Source of the DNA: JAWKUK01 sp964402175
GTDB lineage: Bacteria > Planctomycetota > UBA1135 > GCA-002686595
Assembly (NCBI GenBank): GCA_964402175.1
Contig: CAYOBN010000009.1
Location: 28,199-92,198, forward strand
Length of the DNA stretch: 64,000 bases
Direction: 5' to 3'
Shown: positions 1 to 10,869 of the stretch, in pieces
Layout of the letters: each line of letters opens with the position of its first letter
Numbering within the stretch: the first letter of the stretch is position 1
Notes under the pieces: model-generated
What the model saw: the letters and a program-made list of their open reading frames with translations, nothing else
Told to the model about the DNA's origin: nothing
The model's database searches: none
Made by a program: the position numbers and the translations under genes

Positions 1-1
1 C

Positions 2-1291
<1,290 letters not shown>

Positions 1292-1310
1292 GAGCGGTTC
1301 TGGCGGCGGG

Positions 1311-1733
1311 ATGGCTTATAACTTCTCCGTGGATCCCCGCCCGCCCCTCCCGCTGCGGCTCGGCTGGACCGCGCTCGGGCTCGGGTTCGTCGCGCTCGGG
1401 GCGGTCGGGGTCGTCGTGCCCGGGCTGCCGACGACGCCGTTCTTGCTGCTGGCCGCCGCGTGTTTCGCGCGCGGCTCGCCGCGGCTCGAGGCGTGGCTCC
1501 TCGCGGACCCCGTCTTCGGGCCGTTGATCCGCGAGTTCCGGGAGCACCGCTCGGTGCCCCTACGCGCGAAGGTGCTGGCGCTGGTACTGATGTGGGGCTT
1601 CGTCGCCTACGCGCTCGGACCGGGGATGCCCGCCGGCCGCCTCGTGCCACGGATCGTGGTCGCCGTCGCGGCGGTCGTCGGGACCGCGTACCTCTTCTCG
1701 CTGCGGACCAGTCGCCGGCAGGGCGCAGCCTGA
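1311..1733 (+). CDS. DUF454 (YbaN-like) small inner-membrane protein
   Basis: 140 residues. The N-terminal hydrophobic segment carries the family-like stretch GAVGVVVPGLPTTPFLLLAA, followed by CFARGSPRLEAWLL and a Pro/Arg-containing loop. Two further hydrophobic segments lie near residues 80-98 and 105-125. This is the organisation of the DUF454/YbaN family, whose biochemical function is unknown. The frame is open upstream to 1248, but ATG 1311 was chosen because it clears the stop of the cytochrome gene (1291), has a GGCGGG stretch just upstream and begins directly before the conserved part. It probably shares a transcript with the upstream cytochrome gene. Confidence 0.75.
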   Translation: MAYNFSVDPRPPLPLRLGWTALGLGFVALGAVGVVVPGLPTTPFLLLAAACFARGSPRLEAWLLADPVFGPLIREFREHRSVPLRAKVLALVLMWGFVAYALGPGMPAGRLVPRIVVAVAAVVGTAYLFSLRTSRRQGAA

Positions 1734-1793
1734 GCGAGGCCCCATGCGGCGGGAACAGAGGTACGCTGCGGGAGCCCTCTGCTGCCCCTCCCC

Positions 1794-4700
1794 ATGCCAC
1801 ACTTCCTGTCCCTGACCCTCGCTGCGACGCTGCTTACGGGCGCGCAGGACGCGCCGCCGAAGGCGCCGTTCCGCACTCTCCAGCTCACCGACTCCTTCGT
1901 CGCGGAGGGCGCTGCGTACGGCGACCTCGACGGGGATGGGCACGGCGATGTGCTCGCCGGTCCGTATTGGTGGCAAGGCCCCGAGTTCGAGGTGCGGCGC
2001 GAGCTCTATCCGCCGAAGGCCTTCGACCCCGCGAGTTACTCCGACAACTTCCTGGCCTGGACCGAAGACTTGGACGCCGACGGCGATACCGACGTCCTCG
2101 TCGTGGGCTTCCCGGGCCGCGCCGCGTTCTGGCTGGAGAACACGGGGGAACACGACCTTCACTGGCCGCGCCACCTGGTGCACCCAGCGGTCGACAACGA
2201 GTCGCCCGCGTACATCGATCTGTGCGGCGACTCGCGTCGCGAGCTCGTCTTCCACTCCGCAGGAGTCGTCGGTTACGCGGTGCCTGACGCCGATCCTCGG
2301 GCGCCGTGGCGCTTCGTAGCGGTCTCCGAGCGCACGGATCTGCCGACGTTCACGCACGGCCTGGGGGTCGGTGACATCGACGGAGACGGCCGCGCCGACA
2401 TCGTGCTGAACCATGCGTGGTGGCGGCAGCCTGAAGCGCTCGATCAAGGCGGCCTCTGGGAGGTGCGACCGTTGCGCTTCAGCGCGGGCTACGGCGGCGC
2501 ACAGATCCTGGTACATGACGTGGACGGCGACGGCGACCAGGACGTCATCACGAGCCTCCTCGCACACCGCTACGGGCTATCGTGGTTCGAGAACACGGGC
2601 GCTCAGGGTCCGCAGCAGTTCCGGGAGCACCCGCTGATGGGGACGCCGGGGAGCCCGCTGCTGGGCGGCTTCGCCGTGAGCGAGCTGCACGCCCTCGCGC
2701 TGGCAGACGTCGATGGCGACGGGCTCATGGACTTCGTGACGGGCAAGCGCTTTCGCTCGCACAACTACAACGAGCCGGGCGCGAACGATCCTGCGTGGCT
2801 GCTGTGGTTCCGCTGCGTGCGCACTGCGACCGGTGTCCGTTTCGAGCCGTGGGTGATCCACGGTGACTCGGGCGTCGGCACCCAGGTCACAGCCGGCGAC
2901 GTCGACGGCGACGGTCGCGTCGACGTCGTCGTCGCAAACAAGAAGGGGGTCTTCGTGCATCTCGCCACCGGCGCTCCCCTCGCTTCGACCCAAGCGCTGC
3001 CCGTCACGGCCGGGCGTTTCCCCGACGGAGAGATCATCCCGCTCCGAGCCGACGGTCAGCCTCTCAACGTCGATTTCGAAACGGGCGACCTGCGCGACTG
3101 GAGCGCCACGGGCGAGGCCTTCGCCGGGCAGCCGATCGCAGGCGATACCGTTCAGCCCCGGCGAGCGGACATGTCCAGCGACCACGAAGGTCGGTATTGG
3201 ATCGGCACCTACGAGCGGCAGGGCGACGGCCCCAAGGGCACGTTGACCTCGGCCCCGTTCGTTTTGAGCGCCCCGTACGCTGCGTTCCTGATCGCAGGCG
3301 GCCCGCACCGCGAGACGCGGCTCGAGATCGTCGACGAGGTCACAGGCGAAGCGGTCGCCACTGCGTCAGGGCGCGAGCACGAAGCGCTGCGCCCGGTGGT
3401 GCTGGACCTCACCGCGCAGCTCGGCAAGGAGGTCCGTATTCGCCTCGTCGATGAACACACCGGTCACTGGGGCCATGTGAACTTCGATCACTTCCGGCTG
3501 TATCGCGAGCGCCCCCGTTTCCGGGATGAAGTCGCGCCAGGCCCGGACCGTGTCGTGCACGCGGGCCTCACCCCTGCGGAGGCGGTCGCCGCAATGGAGG
3601 TCCCCGCGGGATTCCGCGTCGACGTCGTCGCTGCGGAGCCGGACCTCTACCAGCCCATCGCGCTCGATATCGACGCGCGGGGCCGGATCTGGGTGGCAGA
3701 GGCCCACTCGTACCCGAAGAAACGCGGCGCGGGGCGCGGCACCGACCAGATCCTCGTCTTCGACGACGCGGACGGCGACGGTCGCTGGGAGTCGCGCACG
3801 GTGTTCCTGGGTGGGCTCGACCTCGTCAGCGGCCTCGCTGTCGGTCACGGCGGTGTCTGGATCGGCGCCGCCCCCGAGCTCCTGTTCGTGCCCGATGCCG
3901 ATGGCGACCTCGTCCCGGACGGTCCCGCCGAGGTGGTGCTCGACGGTTTCGGCTACCAAGACACGCACGAGACGCTCAATGCCTTCGTCTTCGGGCCCGA
4001 CGGCTGGCTCTACGGGTGTCACGGGGTCTTCACCCACAGCAAAGTCGGCCGGCCGGGAACCCCGGATGGCGAGCGCGTCCCGCTCAACGCGGGGGTTTGG
4101 CGCCTGCACCCGCGGACCCATGCGTTCGAGGTGTTTGCATGGGGCACCAGCAATCCATGGGGCGTCGACTTCGACGCCTACGGCCAAGCGTTTGTCACGG
4201 CCTGTGTGATCCCGCACCTCTGGCACCTCGCACAGGGAGGCCGCTACCAACGCCAGGCTGACAGCCACTTCGGCGCGCACGTGTACGACGACATCAAGAC
4301 GATCGCCGACCACGTGCATTATCTGGGCGATACACCGCACGCGGGCAATCAGCGCTCGGACAGCCTCGGAGGGGGCCACGCCCACTGCGGCCTCTTGATC
4401 TACCAAGGCGAGGCGTTTCCGTCCGAGTACCGCGGTGCGATGCTCTTTGCGAACGTCCACGGCAACCGGATCAACACGGACCTTCTGGAGCGCCAGGGCT
4501 CCGGTTACGTCGGCCGGCACGGCCGTGATCTCCTGAAGGCGAACGATACGTGGTTCCGCGCCGTCAACCTGCGCCAGGGGCCGCTCGGGGAGGTGTACCT
4601 GATCGACTGGTACGACCGCCAAGCCTGCCACTGGACCGATCCCGCCCGCTGGGATCGCAGCAACGGGCGCCTGTACCGACTGACTTACGGCGAACAGCGC

Positions 4701-6959
4701 GCTCCACGTCCGCGTGTGGATTTGACCCGTTGCACTGAAGCCGAGCTCATCGCGCTGCAGGCCAGCGCCAGCGAGTGGCACGTGCGCACCGCGCGGCGAT
4801 TGCTCGCCGAGCGCGGCCTCGGCACAGCAGGCGCCGCGGAGCTCGCCGAACTGATGACCTCCGCCCCCGATCCAGTGGTTCGTCTGCGCGCGCTCTGGAC
4901 GCTGCACGGTGCGGGCGCGCTGGACGAGCCCCTTGCGCTGCGCGCGCTGGACTCCCCCAGCGAGCACGTGCGCGCGTTTGCGATCCAATCGCTGTGTGAA
5001 GCGCGGCGGCCATCGCCGCGCGCGCTGGAGCGCTTTGCGGGGCTCGCGGCGGCCGACCCCTCGGCCGTCGTCCGACTGTACCTCGCCAGCGCCCTACAGC
5101 GGATCCCTGAGGCGGAGCGATGGCAGATCGCCGAGGCGCTCGTCGCACGCGCGGAGGATACGGAGGACGCCAACATCCCTTTGATGACCTGGTGGGGCAT
5201 CGAGCCGTTGGTTCCACTGGACCCCGAGCGAGCGCTCGACCTGGCGCGGCGCACGGCTTCGCCGAAAGTCCGCGGATTCATCTATCGCCGCGCCGCCGCG
5301 GCGGACGAAGCACGGGCTGCGCTCTTCGAGCGGATCGCTGACTGTTCGGACGATGACGAGCGACGCCGGGCACTGGACGCCGCCTGGACGGCGCTGCGCG
5401 ACACACGCGGCGCCGCGCGCCCCGCGAGCTTCAGCGCAGCGTTCGCGGCGTGCCGCGGCAGCGCCGATGCAACGGTGCGCGATCGAGCGCTGGCCCTCGC
5501 GGCAGTGCTGGAGGATCCGGAGGCGCTGCCCCTCCTGCGGGACGTATTGCAAGACGCCGCAGCCCCACGGTCGAGCCGCGCGCTCGCCCTCGAAGCCATC
5601 GTCCGTGGACGCGATCGTTCGGCGCTGTCGGCCTTGCTGGGGCTGCTCGACGACGCAGACTGGCGCCAGGAGGTGCTGCGCGCACTGACGACGTTCCCCG
5701 GGGAGGACACGGCCCGAGCTCTGCTCGCTCGTTTTCCGGACTTCAACGGCCCACAGCGCGGCGATGCGCTGGCGGTGCTCGTCGCGCGGGCAGACTCCGC
5801 TCTGTTGTTGTTGCAAGCGGTCGCCGCGGGCACCGTCGCGCGCACGGAGCTCTCGGCGACCCATCTGCGCAGCTTGCGCGCGCTCGAGGACCCGCAGGTC
5901 GACGCGGCGCTCGCGGCGAGCTGGGGCAGCTCGCGCGACGTCACCGAGGGAGCGCTCGCTGCGCTGGCGCGCTGGCGCGCGGAGCTGACCGAAAAGCGCC
6001 TCGCCCAGGCGGACCTGGCGAAGGGACGCGCGGTCTTCGCGCGCACCTGTCAGCGCTGCCATGTCCTGTACGGAGTCGGCGCGACGCTCGGCCCGGACCT
6101 GACCGGCTCGAACCGACGCGACCTCGAGTACCTCCTGACGAACATGCTCGATCCGAGCGCCGATGTGCCGCTCGCCTACCGCATGACCGTGGCGCGGACG
6201 GAGGACGAGCGCCTCGTCGCGGGAGTGCTCGTGCGCGAAGACGATGAGGTGCTCGTCCTGCGCACGGAGCAGGAAGAGGTCACCCTCTACAAGGACGAGA
6301 TCGTCGCGCGCCGCACCGACGCCGCGTCGATGATGCCCGAGGGTCAGCTCGACGGTCTGACACCCGACGAAGCCCGCGACCTCGTCGCGTACTTGCGGCA
6401 CGACAGCCAAGTGCCGGAGTGGCTCGATAACGACGAGCTGAGCCGCCTGTTCGACGGCACGACGCTGCGCGGCTGGCGCGGCGATCCAGAGCTCTGGTCC
6501 GTCGAAGACGGCATGATCGTTGGGCGCTCGCCGGGACTCGCGCGCAATCGGTTCCTCATCAGCGACTTCGAGCTGGGCGACTTCAAGCTCGACCTGGACG
6601 TGCAGCTCGAATCGGCGGACTTGGCGCAGGCGAACTCGGGGATCCAGCTTCGCAGCCGTGTGCTCACTTCGGGTGACGACGTCGCAGGTTATCAGGCCGA
6701 CATCGGCACGGGTTATTGGGGCACGCTCTACGACGAACACGGCCGTGGCACGCTCGCTGGCGGTGACTTCAGCGCGCTGGTGCGCCCTGGAGAGTGGAAC
6801 CGCTATGAGATCGAGGCGGTGGGATCGAAGGTGACGTTGCGGCTCAACGGCGAGGTCACCGTGGAGTACGTGGACCCCGAGCCTCGACTGCGCGGGGTCC
6901 TCGCTTTGCAGCTTCACTCCGGGCCCGCGTGCACCCTGCGTGTGAGGTTCCGACGCTGA
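1794..6959 (+). CDS. FG-GAP / PVC-type membrane-bound dehydrogenase / HEAT / cytochrome c / DUF1080 fusion
   Basis: 1721 residues, exported by a signal peptide (roughly residues 1-20). Domains in order: about six FG-GAP/VCBS calcium-loop repeats (for example DLDGDGHGDV, DIDGDGRADI, DVDGDGRVDV) over residues 40-400; a jelly-roll-like segment around 410-575; a PVC-type putative membrane-bound dehydrogenase beta-propeller (about 590-980); HEAT-like helical repeats (about 985-1390); a single-haem cytochrome c domain with CQRCH starting at residue 1419; and a C-terminal DUF1080 (3-keto-disaccharide hydrolase/LamG-like) domain from about 1544, starting LFDGTTLRGW. The dehydrogenase-HEAT-cytochrome core is typical of Planctomycetota and Verrucomicrobiota. 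A role in periplasmic oxidation of sugars coupled to the cytochrome pool is an inference; no substrate is evident. FG-GAP and DUF1080 at opposite ends of one chain is unusual. Confidence 0.85.
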   Translation: MPHFLSLTLAATLLTGAQDAPPKAPFRTLQLTDSFVAEGAAYGDLDGDGHGDVLAGPYWWQGPEFEVRRELYPPKAFDPASYSDNFLAWTEDLDADGDTDVLVVGFPGRAAFWLENTGEHDLHWPRHLVHPAVDNESPAYIDLCGDSRRELVFHSAGVVGYAVPDADPRAPWRFVAVSERTDLPTFTHGLGVGDIDGDGRADIVLNHAWWRQPEALDQGGLWEVRPLRFSAGYGGAQILVHDVDGDGDQDVITSLLAHRYGLSWFENTGAQGPQQFREHPLMGTPGSPLLGGFAVSELHALALADVDGDGLMDFVTGKRFRSHNYNEPGANDPAWLLWFRCVRTATGVRFEPWVIHGDSGVGTQVTAGDVDGDGRVDVVVANKKGVFVHLATGAPLASTQALPVTAGRFPDGEIIPLRADGQPLNVDFETGDLRDWSATGEAFAGQPIAGDTVQPRRADMSSDHEGRYWIGTYERQGDGPKGTLTSAPFVLSAPYAAFLIAGGPHRETRLEIVDEVTGEAVATASGREHEALRPVVLDLTAQLGKEVRIRLVDEHTGHWGHVNFDHFRLYRERPRFRDEVAPGPDRVVHAGLTPAEAVAAMEVPAGFRVDVVAAEPDLYQPIALDIDARGRIWVAEAHSYPKKRGAGRGTDQILVFDDADGDGRWESRTVFLGGLDLVSGLAVGHGGVWIGAAPELLFVPDADGDLVPDGPAEVVLDGFGYQDTHETLNAFVFGPDGWLYGCHGVFTHSKVGRPGTPDGERVPLNAGVWRLHPRTHAFEVFAWGTSNPWGVDFDAYGQAFVTACVIPHLWHLAQGGRYQRQADSHFGAHVYDDIKTIADHVHYLGDTPHAGNQRSDSLGGGHAHCGLLIYQGEAFPSEYRGAMLFANVHGNRINTDLLERQGSGYVGRHGRDLLKANDTWFRAVNLRQGPLGEVYLIDWYDRQACHWTDPARWDRSNGRLYRLTYGEQRAPRPRVDLTRCTEAELIALQASASEWHVRTARRLLAERGLGTAGAAELAELMTSAPDPVVRLRALWTLHGAGALDEPLALRALDSPSEHVRAFAIQSLCEARRPSPRALERFAGLAAADPSAVVRLYLASALQRIPEAERWQIAEALVARAEDTEDANIPLMTWWGIEPLVPLDPERALDLARRTASPKVRGFIYRRAAAADEARAALFERIADCSDDDERRRALDAAWTALRDTRGAARPASFSAAFAACRGSADATVRDRALALAAVLEDPEALPLLRDVLQDAAAPRSSRALALEAIVRGRDRSALSALLGLLDDADWRQEVLRALTTFPGEDTARALLARFPDFNGPQRGDALAVLVARADSALLLLQAVAAGTVARTELSATHLRSLRALEDPQVDAALAASWGSSRDVTEGALAALARWRAELTEKRLAQADLAKGRAVFARTCQRCHVLYGVGATLGPDLTGSNRRDLEYLLTNMLDPSADVPLAYRMTVARTEDERLVAGVLVREDDEVLVLRTEQEEVTLYKDEIVARRTDAASMMPEGQLDGLTPDEARDLVAYLRHDSQVPEWLDNDELSRLFDGTTLRGWRGDPELWSVEDGMIVGRSPGLARNRFLISDFELGDFKLDLDVQLESADLAQANSGIQLRSRVLTSGDDVAGYQADIGTGYWGTLYDEHGRGTLAGGDFSALVRPGEWNRYEIEAVGSKVTLRLNGEVTVEYVDPEPRLRGVLALQLHSGPACTLRVRFRR

Positions 6960-6963
6960 ACCC

Positions 6964-8361
6964 TCAGCGCGCGGAGCTGACCTCGCGATAGACCGCGAGG
7001 AGCCGCTCCGTGAACGTCTCCCAAGTCGGCAGGAGCTCTGGGGCCGCGCGCGGGCGGAGCTCGTCGAGTCGCTCGGGGTGAGCCAGCGCCTCTCCGAGCA
7101 GCTCCGTGAGCCGGACCGTGTCGGCGTACGGGAAGCGCCGGCCTTGCACTCCTTCGTGCACGAGCTCGCGCATCCCGCCCAGATCGGTGCAGAACACCGG
7201 CACTCCGGCGGCGAGCGCTTCGAGGATGACCAGCGGTCGGTTCTCGTACCACTGGCTCGGCACGACGAGCAGGTCGGTGCGGGCGAGCTCGTCGGCCACG
7301 CCGTCCCGATCGAGGGACGGGCGCAGGAGCGCGCCCGAGCGCGCTGCGACGGCGCGCAGCTCGCCGACGTAACCCGGATCGTGATGGTCGGGTCCGAAGA
7401 GGGTCAGCGCCCCGCGGGCGCGGAGGTCCGCGGACAGCGCCGCCCACGCCGCGAGGAGAATGTGCGCCCCTTTGTGCGGCACGAGCGTGCCGAGGAAGGT
7501 CACACGTAGCACTGCGCCGCGAGGTTCGCGCGGCCGGCCGAAGCGCTCGCAGTCGACGCCGGTGGCCAGCACTTCGAGGCGCTCGGGCGGCAAGCCAAAA
7601 GCCACCATCGTGCGCGCCAGCCACTCGCTCGGCGAAAGAAAGCGCGCGACGCAGCGGGAGGCCCGCGCGCGTAGGGTCTCGGTGCGAAGTCGGATGTGAG
7701 CCGCGTAGGCGGACGTCACATGCGGAGGCGCGCTCGCCGCTTTCTGCGCGCTCGGGCGTCGCATCGCGCGCTGCTGCAAGGTGTGCACGAACGGATAGAG
7801 GTCGACTCGGGTCGTACGCCGCACCGTCGCGAGCAGCCCGCCCAGCCGCCGCGCCGCACGGGTCTGGCGCCATGGCAACGACGGGAGGCAGGTCCCGCAG
7901 CGCTCGGGGTCGACCCGCTCACACAAGCTGCCGTCGGCGTGACGCAATTGACCGAAACGCGCGCAGCCGAGCCATGCGTCGTGCAGCGTCATCACGACCG
8001 GGATCCGGCGGCGCTGGCATTCCTCGAGGAAGCCCGTCGAGAGGTACATCAGGTGATGGATGTGCACAACATCCGGCCGCAGGCGGTCGAGCTCGGCCCC
8101 GAAGCGCTGGTCGAGCTCGGGCCGCTCCCACGTCGCACGGAAGTTCTCGTCGTAGAGGTTGTCGATGAACTCGACGACAGGCAGCCCCGCGCAATCGCGC
8201 TCGATGCGTGCGCCGTGGGGCAGCGAGACCTCTTTCCACGCGGCGATGACGTGCACGTCGTGCCCCAGCGCTGCGACGCGCCGCGCGGCCTCCAGCGCGT
8301 AGACCTCCGTGCCCGCGCTGCTGCGCGGCGGAAAGCGGTGGCTGACGACGAGGACCCGCAT
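6964..8361 (-). CDS. glycosyltransferase, GT4-type (GT-B fold)
   Basis: 465 residues. The N-terminal half starts VLVVSHRFPPRSSAGTEVYA, the usual acceptor-side motif of GT4 enzymes, and the C-terminal half carries FLGTLVPHKGAHILLAAW and the donor-binding EX7E motif in WYENRPLVILEALAAGVPV. A Cys-containing insert (residues about 145-165, CxxC spacing) follows TLHDAWLGC, as in several polysaccharide transferases. It is the last gene of a minus-strand run of four glycosyltransferases, which suggests assembly of a surface glycan. The sugar and acceptor cannot be read from sequence. Its stop lies 4 bases from the stop of the convergent dehydrogenase fusion. Confidence 0.88.
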   Translation of the reverse strand: MRVLVVSHRFPPRSSAGTEVYALEAARRVAALGHDVHVIAAWKEVSLPHGARIERDCAGLPVVEFIDNLYDENFRATWERPELDQRFGAELDRLRPDVVHIHHLMYLSTGFLEECQRRRIPVVMTLHDAWLGCARFGQLRHADGSLCERVDPERCGTCLPSLPWRQTRAARRLGGLLATVRRTTRVDLYPFVHTLQQRAMRRPSAQKAASAPPHVTSAYAAHIRLRTETLRARASRCVARFLSPSEWLARTMVAFGLPPERLEVLATGVDCERFGRPREPRGAVLRVTFLGTLVPHKGAHILLAAWAALSADLRARGALTLFGPDHHDPGYVGELRAVAARSGALLRPSLDRDGVADELARTDLLVVPSQWYENRPLVILEALAAGVPVFCTDLGGMRELVHEGVQGRRFPYADTVRLTELLGEALAHPERLDELRPRAAPELLPTWETFTERLLAVYREVSSAR

Positions 8362-8382
8362 GGCCGCGGAGAGCGTAGCGGT

Positions 8383-9465
8383 TCAGACGACGAACCAGCG
8401 CGCGATCGCCCACCAGGCGCGCAGGATCCCGTCCAGCAGCTTGGCGCCGAGCCCCTGTCCGCCCGCGATGCCGGGCGAGAGGGTGAGCGGCCCTCCGACG
8501 AGCAGCGCCCGATCCCCCACCTTACGCAGCCGCGCCGCCTTGCGCCTTTTTTGCCACAGGCGCCGCGCATGGCCGAAGAACGCCCGCTTGCCGCGGAACC
8601 AAGCCCCGATAGTTCCCTGCTTCAGCGCAAAGAGGAACCACGCGAGCTCGTAGACCAGGAGCCCCGGCGCCGCCACGATCAAGGTCCAGAGGCGGTAGTT
8701 CTTCGCGAGGTGGATCCAGCGGTTGCGCGAGTGCAAGAAGACGCGACGCTCCGGGTAACTGCCGCCGCGGAAGCTGATGCCGGGGGTCCCGGAGTCGTGC
8801 AGCACCACTGCGTCCTCCACCATCGCGAGCCGGTGGCCTGCAGCGCGCAAACGGTACGACAGGTCGAGGTCTTCGAAGAGGATGAACATCTCTTCGTCGA
8901 ACGCGCCGACATCGACGACGGCTTTCTTGTCGGCGAGCAGCGCCAGCGAGATCACGACGTCGACTTCGGTGACCCCGCGCCCCTGCGCCCGGCTGAGCGG
9001 CTGGCCCATGTTGCGCAGCGCGATGAGGCCCGCGTAGTGGAACGAGCCGCCGTCGTAATGCACACGCGTCGGATCCGCCTTGTAAACCGAGCGCGGCTGC
9101 ACCATCGCGAGCCCGGGGTCCGCCTCGAGCGCCGCGCGCAGCTTGGTCAGCGTATCGGGCGCGAGGACGACGTCGTTGTCGACCAACAACACGAAGCGGT
9201 GTTTGGCGGCCCGCATCCCGACGTTGCGCGCCGTGGCGGCCCCGACGTTCTCTTTCATCCGCAGCAACACCACTTGGCGGAAGTGCGTGTTGAGGATGTT
9301 CAGCGAGCCGTCGGTGCTGCCGTTCTCGACGACGACGATCTCGTCGACCGGGTCTTCGAGCGCCTGCAGCGAACGCAGACACGCTTCCAGGTAGGCCTCA
9401 CCCTGGTAATTGACGACGACGGCGCTGACCGGCCCGACCCGTCCTGAGCTCGGGTTGGTGCTCAT
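8383..9465 (-). CDS. glycosyltransferase family 2 (rhamnosyltransferase-like)
   Basis: 360 residues. GT-A fold signs: SAVVVNYQGEAYLEACLRSL at the N-terminus, VVENGSTDGS, the DxD-like LLVDNDVVLAPD, and the acceptor-side FILFEDLDLSYRLRAAGHRL. This pattern fits the WcaA/rhamnosyltransferase-like GT2 group that extends cell-surface polysaccharides. A hydrophobic segment near residues 290-315 could anchor it to the membrane. The frame is open upstream, but ATG 9465 is preferred because it overlaps the stop of the upstream gene as ATGA, implying translational coupling. Cytosolic side of the inner membrane is inferred. Confidence 0.87.
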   Translation of the reverse strand: MSTNPSSGRVGPVSAVVVNYQGEAYLEACLRSLQALEDPVDEIVVVENGSTDGSLNILNTHFRQVVLLRMKENVGAATARNVGMRAAKHRFVLLVDNDVVLAPDTLTKLRAALEADPGLAMVQPRSVYKADPTRVHYDGGSFHYAGLIALRNMGQPLSRAQGRGVTEVDVVISLALLADKKAVVDVGAFDEEMFILFEDLDLSYRLRAAGHRLAMVEDAVVLHDSGTPGISFRGGSYPERRVFLHSRNRWIHLAKNYRLWTLIVAAPGLLVYELAWFLFALKQGTIGAWFRGKRAFFGHARRLWQKRRKAARLRKVGDRALLVGGPLTLSPGIAGGQGLGAKLLDGILRAWWAIARWFVV

Positions 9466-10832
9466 TGCAGCGGCAGTTCGAAGTCGGGGTGGCGGACAGG
9501 AGCGCGGTGCTTCAGGCAATACGGCACGTTCCAGAGGATGCTCGCCGAGGCCTTCACGAGCACCCAGAGCGCCCCCTTCGTCTCACGCACCGCGCGCCCG
9601 ATCCCGATCGTGCCGACCGCGTCGGTCACGGTGCCCTTCGCTTCTTCGTCCTTGCCGCGCAGGAGCACCTTCGACACGACGAGCCACGGCATTCGCAGGA
9701 GCTCGCCGAGGGGCGCGTACTTCAGCATCGACAACCACGCGTTCCGCGCGTGGAAATAGAGGCTGCGTTTGCCCATCTTGATGCCGAACGGCGTCATGTG
9801 GAACGTCTCGGCGCCGGGGAACTGCAGCACGCGATACCCGAGGTTCAGCAGTCGGCAGGTGAGATCGCGCTCGTTTCCGTAGAGGAAGAGCCGCTCGTCG
9901 TAGCCGCCCGCTTTGCGGAGCGCGTCCGCGCGCGCGAGGCTCGCGCAGCCGCGGAACGTGCTCATGTAGCGCTCGGTATTGACCGCCGGCGCATTGCGGT
10001 AACTGTCGGGCATTCCGGGCTCGATGACGGACGTCGAGACGATCGCGGTGGTCTCGGGTTCGCGCTGCATACGCGCGAGGGTCGCTTCGAGCCACGCTGG
10101 CGTCAGGACCACATCATCGTCGAGGATCGCGATGCGCTCGCCGCTGGCGGTGCTGAAGCCGACGTTGAACGTCTCACATGCGCCGTACGCGCTGTTCGGC
10201 ATGACGACGAGGCGGACCTCCGGGAACTCGCTCCGGATCATCGCCACCGTGCCGTCGGTCGAGCTGTTGTCGACGACGACGACCTCGTCGAAGGGCCGCG
10301 TCTGGGCGCGCAGCGCGATCAAGTTCGCGCGCACGTCGGCGCGTTTGTTCCACGCGGACACGACCGCCGAGCAGCGCGGCTCCGCCGGCGGCCGCGCCGG
10401 GCCGCGGGCCGCGAGGTGCGCGTCGACCGCAGGCACGAGCGCTTCCAGGCGGTCCCCTAGGAACCCCACCCAGGCCGCCCCGCCGAAGGGCGCCGCCGCC
10501 GCACCGGCGACACACGCGGCGCGTTGGTCGGGGTCCATGGAGCTCGGCGGGGGCAGCAGCACGGTGCGCGCGTGCGCGGCTTCGATCACCGCGGCGATGC
10601 GCTCCGCGAGCCGGTGCGCGCGCCCGACCTGGCCGGGGCTCGCTCCGAGTCCGCCGTCGCGCTCGGCCCCGGTCAGCACGAGCACGCGCGGCGAGCGTCC
10701 GAGCGCAGCGAGCGTCGCGACCGTATCCGCGACGGCGGCGGCCTCTCGCGCTGTCGGCGCGACGAGCACCACGGGGCCCTCCAATCGGTCGAGCGCCGGC
10801 GCGGGCGCGGTCGGGGGCGGGCTGGTCTTCAC
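9462..10832 (-). CDS. GT2 glycosyltransferase with degenerate PIG-L (LmbE)-like N-terminal domain
   Basis: 456 residues in two parts. Residues 20-145 keep the layout of a PIG-L/LmbE deacetylase (VVLVAP at 21-26, VLVLTGAERDGG at 50-61, PPPSSMDPDQRA at 94-105), but the zinc motif AHPDDE is replaced by APTARE and the DxHxDH-type motif by a stretch without His, so deacetylase activity is unlikely. Residues 153-420 are a GT2 catalytic domain: SAVVSAWNKR, VVVDNSSTDGTVAMI, IAILDDDVVLTP (DxD) and LFLYGNERDLTCRLLNLGYR. It lies in the glycosyltransferase run, coupled by ATGA to the next gene. The fusion could be a dedicated sugar-chain modification enzyme that lost one activity, or the N-terminal part may now only bind substrate or partner. 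Confidence 0.82.
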   Translation of the reverse strand: MKTSPPPTAPAPALDRLEGPVVLVAPTAREAAAVADTVATLAALGRSPRVLVLTGAERDGGLGASPGQVGRAHRLAERIAAVIEAAHARTVLLPPPSSMDPDQRAACVAGAAAAPFGGAAWVGFLGDRLEALVPAVDAHLAARGPARPPAEPRCSAVVSAWNKRADVRANLIALRAQTRPFDEVVVVDNSSTDGTVAMIRSEFPEVRLVVMPNSAYGACETFNVGFSTASGERIAILDDDVVLTPAWLEATLARMQREPETTAIVSTSVIEPGMPDSYRNAPAVNTERYMSTFRGCASLARADALRKAGGYDERLFLYGNERDLTCRLLNLGYRVLQFPGAETFHMTPFGIKMGKRSLYFHARNAWLSMLKYAPLGELLRMPWLVVSKVLLRGKDEEAKGTVTDAVGTIGIGRAVRETKGALWVLVKASASILWNVPYCLKHRAPVRHPDFELPLQ

Positions 10833-10869
10833 CGTGGGGCTCTTCGGGGGATCTCGGGGGTCGTTCAGG

